Shown here piece by piece: positions 38,907-45,725 of a stretch of DNA of 64,000 bases. The translations under genes and the position numbers were made by a program. The stretch is from Limnobacter sp. SAORIC-580 (GTDB lineage: Bacteria; Pseudomonadota; Gammaproteobacteria; Burkholderiales; Burkholderiaceae_B): the NCBI RefSeq assembly GCF_013004065.1, contig NZ_CP053084.1, forward strand, positions 2,294,001-2,358,000. Reading direction: 5' to 3'. The stretch's first letter is position 1. Each line of letters starts with the position of its first letter. The notes under the pieces were generated by a model. It was not told the DNA's origin, ran no database searches, and worked only from the letters and a program-made list of their open reading frames with translations.

Positions 38907-39824
38907 TTAGATCAGGTTCTTGCCCCGCAAGAACTCAAGCGCCTGATTGTACGCCTGTTTCGCCACGGTGGAATTGTAGGTGGGGCGATAATCGGCGTGG
39001 AAACCGTGCTGAGCCTTGTCAAATACGGTGATGCTGCTGGCCTTTGCAAATGGATTTTTTTCGGCTTCGGCGAGGGCTTTTCTCATTTGCTCTACGGTGT
39101 CCAGCGGGATCGAGCTGTCTTCCGAACCATACAAACCCAACACCGGCGCTTTCAGTTTCGAAGCCACATCCACCGGGTGTGCAGGCGTTAATTCGGTTTT
39201 TGCCCCAACCAGGCGACCATACCAGGCCACCCCTGCCTTCACAGCCGGCTGGTGTGCTGCGTACAACCAAGTAATGCGGCCACCCCAACAAAACCCGGTG
39301 ATCGCGAGTTTTTTTACATCCGCACCCTCGGAGCCTGCAAATTCCACACACTTGTCCAGGTCGGCCATCACTTGTTGGTCGTCCATTTTCGCAATGACAT
39401 TTTCCAGAATGGCAGCCACGGTGGCATATTGCCCCGGCTCGGAATGGCGAAAGAAAATCTCGGGGGCCAGGGCATAGAAACCCGCTTGAGCAAACCGTCT
39501 GCACACGTCTTCCAAATAAGCATGCACACCAAAAATTTCAGGCACCACCAAAATTACGGGCGCATTCTTTTTAGCCTTTGGGTAAGCGCGATAAGCAAAC
39601 ATGTCATCGTCGCCCACATCCACAAACACGCGACCTTCTTCAAGACCATCGCCAGGCGTGGTAATGGCTTGGGCCAACACAGGCGATGCAGCTGCCGCAA
39701 ACCCCCCAACCGTGAAACCTTTCAGCACAGTGCGGCGGCTTATGGACAGCTTGCCGCCACCCGTCAGTGCTTTTAGATGTTCCTGATGTTCCTGGTTTTT
39801 AATGTTGTTTGCGCTATCGCTCAT
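38907..39824 (-). CDS. Dienelactone hydrolase family protein with Tat signal
   Basis: 305 aa. A twin-arginine signal SISRRTVLKGF (R30, R31) and hydrophobic stretch ending ASPVLAQA (~53) predict export in folded form. The mature part is a DLH alpha/beta hydrolase with catalytic Cys in GFCWGG (C179), D236 in GSEDSSIP and H273 in AQHGFHADY. The family cleaves dienelactones or related esters; many are cytosolic, so the Tat signal is notable. ATG 39824 follows AGGAG by 7 nt. It lies 16 bp downstream of polA on the same strand. True substrate unknown. Confidence 0.9.
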   Translation of the reverse strand: MSDSANNIKNQEHQEHLKALTGGGKLSISRRTVLKGFTVGGFAAAASPVLAQAITTPGDGLEEGRVFVDVGDDDMFAYRAYPKAKKNAPVILVVPEIFGVHAYLEDVCRRFAQAGFYALAPEIFFRHSEPGQYATVAAILENVIAKMDDQQVMADLDKCVEFAGSEGADVKKLAITGFCWGGRITWLYAAHQPAVKAGVAWYGRLVGAKTELTPAHPVDVASKLKAPVLGLYGSEDSSIPLDTVEQMRKALAEAEKNPFAKASSITVFDKAQHGFHADYRPTYNSTVAKQAYNQALEFLRGKNLI

Positions 39825-39840
39825 CCCATGCTCCTGATGT

Positions 39841-42624
39841 TTAATGTGCCTCTTCCCAATTGTTGCCAACGCCGCAACCCACCTCCAGTGGAACTCGAAG
39901 CTTGGCCACCTGCGTCATGATTTCAGGTACACGTTTCTGAATCAATTCGAGTTCACCCTTGGGTACTTCGAAAATAACTTCGTCGTGAACCTGCATGATC
40001 ATCTTTGTGTTGAGTTGTTCTGCCTTCAACCAAGCCGACAATTCAACCATGGCCATTTTGATCAGGTCTGCTGATGTGCCCTGCATGGGCGCATTGATCG
40101 CAGCCCGTTCGGCACCGGCCCTGCGCGGGCCATTCGGGCTTTTAATTTCAGGCAGCCACAACCGGCGCCCGAACACCGTTTGTACAAAGCCGTCTTCTTT
40201 GGCTTGTGCGCGTACATTGTCCATAAATTTCGCCACACCGGGATAGCGGGCAAAGTAACGGTCAATATAAAGTTTTGCAGCTTCTCGGGTAATACCCAGA
40301 TTGCCAGCCAAGCCAAAGGCACTCATGCCATAGATAAGACCGAAGTTAATCACCTTCGCAGTACGGCGATGGTCGGATGTGACCTCGTTCAAACCCACTC
40401 CGAAAATTTCTGACGCTGTGGCACTGTGAATATCCAAGCCCTCATTGAAAGCGTGAATCAGGGCCTCATCGCCTGAAATATGCGCCATGATGCGCAACTC
40501 AATTTGTGAATAATCAGCGGAAACCAAGACACAGTCCGGTGCTGCAATAAAGGCCTCTCGCACCCGGCGACCCTCTGCAGTACGTACAGGAATGTTTTGC
40601 AAGTTGGGATCATTGCTGGCCAGGCGGCCAGTAACTGCCACGGCTTGCGCATAGTTGGTGTGCACACGCCCTGTACGCGCATTGACCATGCGGGGCAATT
40701 TGTCGGTGTAAGTGCTTTTCAGTTTGGCCAGTGACCGGTGTTCGAGCAACTTCGCGGGCAGGGGGTAATCTTCAGCCAATTTGCTGAGCACTTCTTCATC
40801 GGTGGAGGGTGCGCCACTGGCGGTTTTTTTCACCACGGGCAAACCCAGCTTGTCGAACAACAGCTCGCCGATTTGCTTGGGCGAGTTCAGGTTAAAACTA
40901 CCACCAGCCAATTCAAAGGCTTGCTCTTCAATCAACTTTAGCTTGTCAGCAATTTCAGCGCTTTGGGCTTCAAGCTTGTCGGAATCGATTAATACACCAT
41001 TGCGCTCCACTTCGAACAGCACCTGCCCGAAAGGCAACTCCACATCGCGGTACAGCTTGGCAAGTTCTGGCACCTTGTCGAGCTCGGCTTTCAAGGTGTG
41101 GGCCAGACGCAAGGTGACTTCAGCATCTTCGGCAGCGTACTTGGTGGCTGTGTCGATAGGCACCTGGTCAAAGGTAATTTGACTGGCACCCTTGCCTGCC
41201 ACTTCTTCATACTTGATGGTGTTGTAGTTCAACCAGCGCAGGGCCAAAGCATCCATGCCGTGGGGCTTGTGGGCCTCTAGAATGTAGCTGGCCAGCATGG
41301 TGTCTTCAAAAAGGCCCTTCACCCACACGTCGTGATTGGCCATCACATGCAAGTCGTATTTGGCGTTCTGGGCAATTTTGGGCGAATCGGAATCCTCAAA
41401 CCAAGGCTTCAGGAATGCCAGCACCTCGGCCAATGGCAATTGTGGCTCGGCGGTCAAATCTTGGTGCGTCAGTGGAATGTAATAGCCCACACCTGGTTTC
41501 ACTGAAAATGAAAGGCCCACAATGCGCGCATTCATGGGTTCCAGCGAATCGGTTTCAGTGTCAAAGGCCACCGGCGTTTTGCTGGCCGAAGCGGCTTTCA
41601 ATTCCACCAACAAAGCGTCAAGCTGCACTTGGGTTTGAACGCAAATGGTTTCAATCGAATCCACAGCCTGTGTAGGCGCATCAAACAGGCTCATTGAACT
41701 GCCATCGGGCGGACCATCTGCTTTGGGTTTGGTCGTAACCTCGTCCTCAGCCACGCCGCCCAGAGCGCGGAACCATGTCTTGAATTCGAAACGCTGAAAC
41801 AGTTGCTTCAACGCTTCTTTGTTTTCAGCATTTGCTTTCAGTTGCTCTTCAATGTGGCGGCGCAACTCAAACTCGCAATCTGTTTTGATGGTGACCAGGG
41901 TTTTGCCTGTGGGCAACCAGTCCAGCGCTTTTTGAAGGTTCTCGCCCACTTTGCCGCCAATTTTGTCGGCATTGGCCACCACGCCATCCAGGGTCTTGTA
42001 CTCCGCCAGCCACTTCGCAGCGGTTTTCGGCCCCACCTTTTCCACACCAGGCACGTTGTCTACGGTGTCGCCCACCAGCGTCAGGTAATCAACAATTTGT
42101 TCCGGGTACACACCGAACTTTTCAAACACGGCGTCCCGAGTCATGACCGCATTTTTCATGGTGTCCACCAAGCGAACCTTGTCATTCACCAGTTGGGCCA
42201 TGTCTTTGTCGCCCGTGGACACAATCACCTCATCAAAGCCCTGCTCAAGCGCCACTTGAGCCAAGGTACCAATCACATCGTCCGCTTCAATACCGGGCTC
42301 CATCACGATGGGCCAACCCATGGCGCGGGTCACTTCATGAATGTGAGGGATCTGAGCGGCAAGGTCTTCGGGCATGCTGGCCCTGTTCGCCTTGTATTCG
42401 GGGTAAATGTCGTCACGAAAGGTTTTACCCGGCGCATCGAACACACAGGCGATACAATTGGAGGTGATATCGTCAGTGTTGTAATCTGCACGCAGGCGTC
42501 GAAGCATGTTAACCATGCCATAAATGGCACCAGTGGGCTCGCCTGCGCGGTTTCGCAAATCGGGCATGGCATGAAAGGCACGGTACAGGTAGCTCGACCC
42601 ATCAACCAGGAGTAATCGCTTCAT
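39841..42624 (-). CDS. polA: DNA polymerase I
   Basis: 927 aa with all three domains: 5'-3' exonuclease (LLLVDGSSYLYRAFHAMPDLRN at the N-terminus), 3'-5' exonuclease with FDTETDSLEP (the Asp/Glu metal pair retained, so proofreading is probable) and family A polymerase with ADYSQIELRIMAHISGD, INFGLIYGMSAFGLA and QVHDEVIFEVP. ATG 42624 gives the standard start. The start codon abuts that of the divergent LOG-family gene with no gap. Confidence 0.97.
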   Translation of the reverse strand: MKRLLLVDGSSYLYRAFHAMPDLRNRAGEPTGAIYGMVNMLRRLRADYNTDDITSNCIACVFDAPGKTFRDDIYPEYKANRASMPEDLAAQIPHIHEVTRAMGWPIVMEPGIEADDVIGTLAQVALEQGFDEVIVSTGDKDMAQLVNDKVRLVDTMKNAVMTRDAVFEKFGVYPEQIVDYLTLVGDTVDNVPGVEKVGPKTAAKWLAEYKTLDGVVANADKIGGKVGENLQKALDWLPTGKTLVTIKTDCEFELRRHIEEQLKANAENKEALKQLFQRFEFKTWFRALGGVAEDEVTTKPKADGPPDGSSMSLFDAPTQAVDSIETICVQTQVQLDALLVELKAASASKTPVAFDTETDSLEPMNARIVGLSFSVKPGVGYYIPLTHQDLTAEPQLPLAEVLAFLKPWFEDSDSPKIAQNAKYDLHVMANHDVWVKGLFEDTMLASYILEAHKPHGMDALALRWLNYNTIKYEEVAGKGASQITFDQVPIDTATKYAAEDAEVTLRLAHTLKAELDKVPELAKLYRDVELPFGQVLFEVERNGVLIDSDKLEAQSAEIADKLKLIEEQAFELAGGSFNLNSPKQIGELLFDKLGLPVVKKTASGAPSTDEEVLSKLAEDYPLPAKLLEHRSLAKLKSTYTDKLPRMVNARTGRVHTNYAQAVAVTGRLASNDPNLQNIPVRTAEGRRVREAFIAAPDCVLVSADYSQIELRIMAHISGDEALIHAFNEGLDIHSATASEIFGVGLNEVTSDHRRTAKVINFGLIYGMSAFGLAGNLGITREAAKLYIDRYFARYPGVAKFMDNVRAQAKEDGFVQTVFGRRLWLPEIKSPNGPRRAGAERAAINAPMQGTSADLIKMAMVELSAWLKAEQLNTKMIMQVHDEVIFEVPKGELELIQKRVPEIMTQVAKLRVPLEVGCGVGNNWEEAH

Positions 42625-43362
42625 ATGACAACCAAAAATAAGAATATTCCGACATTGCGCCACCTACCCTCCAAAGAACAATCCACCGCAGTGAAGGCCA
42701 GAGAGTCGTGGCATGTGTTGGGAATTATGGCAGAGTTCATTGAGGCGACTGAGAAGCTGTCAGCAATTCGCCCTTCGGTGTCCATTTTCGGCAGCGCCAG
42801 AACCCCCGTGGACCACCCCTACTACGCGCTAACTGAGAAAATTGCCAGGGCACTGTCCGATTCTGGTTTTGCGGTAATCAGTGGTGGTGGGCCAGGCATT
42901 ATGGAAGCCGCCAACAAAGGGGCCTATGCGGGCGAATCGCCCAGCGTGGGTTTGAATATTGAGCTGCCGTTCGAGCAAAGCGGCAATGCATACCAGAATA
43001 TTTCCCTGACTTTTCGCCACTTTTTTGCCCGCAAAGTGGCATTTGCAAAGTACGCCAGTGCCTATGTCGTAATGCCAGGCGGATTCGGTACGCTCGATGA
43101 AATGTTTGAGGCCCTCACGCTGATACAAACCAACAAAGGCAGGCGCATTCCCATTATTTTGGTGGGCTCCAAGTTCTGGGCGGGCCTGATTGATTGGGTA
43201 AAAAGCCATTTGTTGGGCGAGGGAATGATCAGCCCTAGCGACATGGACCTGTTTGAAGTGGTTGAAACACCGGAGGAGGTGCTGAAATGCATATTCCACT
43301 TCTACGAAAAACGCACCTTCAATCCATCAGACAGTGAAACAGAGAAGCTGTTGGACTTATAA
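42625..43362 (+). CDS. LOG-family protein (TIGR00730; cytokinin riboside monophosphate phosphoribohydrolase-like)
   Basis: 245 aa Rossmann-fold protein. Motif PGGFGTLDEMFE (the PGGxGTxxE signature) and SVSIFGSAR / VISGGGPGIMEAANKGA. Proteins of this family hydrolyse nucleoside 5'-monophosphates, and are often misnamed lysine decarboxylase. N-terminal RESWHVLGIMAEFIEATE supports an early start. ATG 42625 is listed; AGGAG at 42608-42612 is 12 nt away, rather far. The physiological role in bacteria is unclear. Confidence 0.88.
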   Translation: MTTKNKNIPTLRHLPSKEQSTAVKARESWHVLGIMAEFIEATEKLSAIRPSVSIFGSARTPVDHPYYALTEKIARALSDSGFAVISGGGPGIMEAANKGAYAGESPSVGLNIELPFEQSGNAYQNISLTFRHFFARKVAFAKYASAYVVMPGGFGTLDEMFEALTLIQTNKGRRIPIILVGSKFWAGLIDWVKSHLLGEGMISPSDMDLFEVVETPEEVLKCIFHFYEKRTFNPSDSETEKLLDL

Positions 43363-43419
43363 AGCAGGGTCAAACACAGGTAAAATCCGGGGTGCTCACG
43401 ACCCTACTCAGGACTTTGA

Positions 43420-44382
43420 ATGGCTGTTTTTACGCGCATTACCCAAACAGAACTGCAACAATGGCTGCAAGGCCGGGATTGTGGTGAACTGCTTTCATTT
43501 GATGGCATTGAGTCGGGCATTGAGAACACCAATTACTTTGTAAATACCTCCACAGGGCGCTTTGTTCTAACCCTGTTTGAAAAACTGAAGGCAGAGGACT
43601 TGCCGTTTTACCTGGGCCTCATGAAACATTTGGCCAAAAAGGGCCTGGCCGTACCCGGCCCGATTCCCAATGGTCAAGGTGAATTGTTCAACACACTCAA
43701 CGGCAAGCCTGCCACATTGGTGAATTGCCTCAGCGGCAAATCTGTCGAGCACCCCAACGCCATTCAATGCCGAGAAATCGGAAAGTTTTGTGCACAAGCG
43801 CATCTTGCAGTGGCTGATTTTCCGGGCAATACGCCCAACCCCCGTGGGCTGGCATGGATTGAAAGTGCGATGAATGCTCTCGATTCGCACCTGCCAGCCT
43901 CTGTTCGTGAACTGTTGCACAACGAAGTGAACCACCAAAAAGCAGTTGCAGAACGCCTTGCCTACAAAATGCTGCCCAAAGGGGCAGTGCACGCGGACTT
44001 GTTTCGCGACAATGCCCTGATGCAAGGCGACGCACTTGGCGGCGTGATCGATTTTTATTTTGCTGGCGTCGATACATTTCTGTTCGACCTCGCAGTGACC
44101 GCGAACGACTGGTGTATCCAGCTGTCTACCGGAGAATTGAATCCTGAATTGCTTGGTGCCCTGCTTGACGGTTATCAATCTGAACGCCCACTGAGTGCGC
44201 ATGAGTGCGAACTTTGGCAAGACATGCTGCGCGCGGCGGGTCTTCGCTTCTGGGCCTCCAGACTTTACGATTTCTACATGCCACGCGAGGCCGAAGTGCT
44301 GAACGTGAAAGACCCCAAACATTTTGAACGCGTATTGCTTGCCCGCAGGCAGGGAATACCGCTTGCCCCTCAACCGAATTAA
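43420..44382 (+). CDS. thrB: Homoserine kinase (ThrB, aminoglycoside-phosphotransferase fold)
   Basis: 320 aa. N-terminus MAVFTRITQTELQQWLQGRDCGELLSFDGIESGIENTNYFV and the catalytic loop GAVHADLFRDNALMQGD followed by GVIDFYFAG (metal-binding Asp) are those of the APH-fold homoserine kinases of many proteobacteria. Threonine pathway enzyme phosphorylating homoserine. AGGAC precedes the ATG. 57 bp after the LOG gene and 12 bp before the BPSS1780 gene. Confidence 0.94.
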   Translation: MAVFTRITQTELQQWLQGRDCGELLSFDGIESGIENTNYFVNTSTGRFVLTLFEKLKAEDLPFYLGLMKHLAKKGLAVPGPIPNGQGELFNTLNGKPATLVNCLSGKSVEHPNAIQCREIGKFCAQAHLAVADFPGNTPNPRGLAWIESAMNALDSHLPASVRELLHNEVNHQKAVAERLAYKMLPKGAVHADLFRDNALMQGDALGGVIDFYFAGVDTFLFDLAVTANDWCIQLSTGELNPELLGALLDGYQSERPLSAHECELWQDMLRAAGLRFWASRLYDFYMPREAEVLNVKDPKHFERVLLARRQGIPLAPQPN

Positions 44383-44394
44383 GGAAGTAAACAA

Positions 44395-45189
44395 TTGGCC
44401 AACTACGTACATACTTGCCCGCCCAGTGCGGGATGGGATTGGCTGATGCAGGGCTTGCAGCTTTTCCGCAGCAAACCAGGTGAAATGTTCCTGTTCGGCA
44501 ACACTTATCTGTTCATTATTCTTTTCATTGGAATCCTGATTCCGTTTATCGGTGCCGCGGCAGTGGCAATTGCATCGCCTGCCTTGGGTTTTGGCATTAT
44601 GCTGGCTGGCAAAATGGGCCAAAAAGGTTTGCGGGTCAGCCCCAGTGTTTTGTTCAATGCCTTTAATCAAGACAACAGAAAGCACCTGCAATCCTTGTTG
44701 ATTTTGGGAGCAATTTACACCGCGTGTTTTGCATTGATCCGGCTACTTGCGCACCTTGTTCTTGGGGCGCAGCCCACCGTGTCAATTGAAGATCTTCAAA
44801 AGGCCGATGCAGCCACCAGTGCGGCGTTTATGGAATACATGGTGCTTTACATGATTTTTATTGGCATCACCAGTATTCCGGTACTGTTGGCTTTCTGGTT
44901 CGCACCGGTGTTGGTGGTTTGGCACAATATGAAACCCATGCAGGCCCTTTTTTCTAGCTGGGTCGCGGTGTGGCGAAACAAGGGCAGCTTTCTGATTTAC
45001 GGCATGGGCTGGCTTGTTTTGGGCTTGGGTTTTTCATCGGTGTTTGTTGTTTTGTTCACCATGTTGGGTTTGCCCGCCGCATTTGTGAGTGCCTTGAACA
45101 TGATGTGCGTGGCGCTGGTGATGGCGGTCTCGCTATGTACCTTTTACCCAAGCTACAAAGCAGTGTTTGAGCACGATCCAACCGAGTAA
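44395..45189 (+). CDS. BPSS1780-family membrane protein, function unknown
   Basis: 264 aa with about six membrane segments (near 35-70, 95-120, 145-170, 195-220, 225-245). N-terminal GWDWLMQGLQLFRSKPGEMF is typical of the group named after Burkholderia BPSS1780. The start is TTG 44395, with AAGGAAG 6-7 nt upstream. Immediately follows thrB, probably in one transcript. No catalytic or transport motif is recognised. Confidence 0.8.
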   Translation: MANYVHTCPPSAGWDWLMQGLQLFRSKPGEMFLFGNTYLFIILFIGILIPFIGAAAVAIASPALGFGIMLAGKMGQKGLRVSPSVLFNAFNQDNRKHLQSLLILGAIYTACFALIRLLAHLVLGAQPTVSIEDLQKADAATSAAFMEYMVLYMIFIGITSIPVLLAFWFAPVLVVWHNMKPMQALFSSWVAVWRNKGSFLIYGMGWLVLGLGFSSVFVVLFTMLGLPAAFVSALNMMCVALVMAVSLCTFYPSYKAVFEHDPTE

Positions 45190-45240
45190 CTGGGTTGGGT
45201 TCCGCTTTCTCGGCGCTCGTTAACCGCCCACTTGGCTTGG

Positions 45241-45410
45241 GTTTCAATCTCTCGCCAGAAAACCTGTTGATCCCTTGCTGAGCCTTGCGATGCCTGAGAA
45301 CGACCCTCCTAAACTGCGGGTCGGGTCCGTTCTCTGTCGCCCATGCTGGGCAACACCGGCCCTGCTAGGCACGCAAGGGCAGGTTTTCTTGAAGGCGAGG
45401 CGATCGAAAC
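45241..45410. ncRNA. Candidate structured RNA / fold-back element I
   Basis: Nested complementary segments: GTTTC 45241-45245 with GAAAC 45406-45410; CTCGCC 45251-45256 with GGCGAG 45394-45399; AGAAAACCTG 45257-45266 with CAGGTTTTCT 45380-45389; CCTTGCG-A-TGCC 45283-45294 with GGCACGCAAGG 45368-45378. Inside are two hairpins: GAGAACGACCC 45296-45306 with GGGTCCGTTCTC 45323-45334, and GCCCA 45339-45343 with TGGGC 45347-45351. About 48 base pairs in 170 nt. I recognise no known RNA family (not RNase P, tmRNA, SRP or 6S by their conserved cores). Strand unknown. Confidence 0.4.
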
Positions 45411-45449
45411 ACCGCCGCCGATTGGGCGTTGCGCCAGCGGTGAGTCGAA

Positions 45450-45641
45450 GCTGAACTTGCAATGGGTCGCACGATGACCAGTCAGAAAACTTGCCGGCTT
45501 GGCGCGCAGAGACTAACGATCGCGCTATGGCGCGAAAGCCAAGACCCGACCGTTACTTTTGGAGGGCTTGGCTTAGTGCAGACTCAAGACGACAAGCCGA
45601 AATGCCAAGTTTTCGGGCAGCGGCGACCCTTCAAGTTCAGC
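45450..45641. ncRNA. Candidate structured RNA / fold-back element II
   Basis: An outer stem of about 33 bp: GCTGAACTTG 45450-45459 with CAAGTTCAGC 45632-45641; GGGTCGC 45464-45470 with GCGACCC 45623-45629; GAAAACTTG 45485-45493 with CAAGTTTTC 45606-45614; CGGCTTG 45495-45501 with CAAGCCG 45593-45599. Inside, CGCGC 45521-45525 with GCGCG 45530-45534 (TATG loop), and GCCAAG 45538-45543 with CTTGGC 45567-45572. No known family recognised. It could be an RNA or a miniature transposable fold-back element. Confidence 0.4.
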
Positions 45642-45725
45642 CCTCAAATCACCGGCCCAGTGCGGAACAAGTAACCCATGCCGAGTTGCCGATAAATCGC
45701 AGCGTTGACCCTTCAAGTTCAGCCC
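45625..45725 (+). repeat. Direct repeat of 19 bp reaching into the uvrD stop
   Basis: GACCCTTCAAGTTCAGCCC occurs at 45625-45643 and 45707-45725, 82 bp apart. The first copy is part of fold-back element II; the second covers the uvrD stop codon (45719-45721) and its last Gly codon. Confidence 0.8.

Larger units (their letters stand above)
45190..45718. other. Large non-coding stretch between convergent genes
   Basis: 529 bp between the BPSS1780 gene and uvrD. Open frames here (for example 45462-45674) do not read like proteins. The stretch holds two multi-helix fold-back elements (45241-45410 and 45450-45641) and one copy of a 19-bp direct repeat whose second copy overlaps the uvrD stop. No T-tailed terminator is evident. 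Confidence 0.6.

Noticed and set aside
41803..42615. A 270-codon plus-strand frame opposite polA
   Set aside because: Lies fully inside the conserved 5'-nuclease region of polA on the other strand and shows no family features.
43567..44691. A 374-codon minus-strand frame opposite thrB
   Set aside because: Antisense shadow of thrB and the next gene; composition and lack of motifs argue against a protein.
45241..45410. GTTTCAATC and GAAAC ends reminiscent of CRISPR repeats
   Set aside because: Only one inverted pair, no regularly spaced direct repeats and no cas genes; it is the closing stem of element I.
45462..45674. A 70-codon frame in the 529-bp intergenic stretch
   Set aside because: It runs through fold-back element II, has no ribosome site and no protein-like pattern; RNA/DNA structure explains the sequence better.
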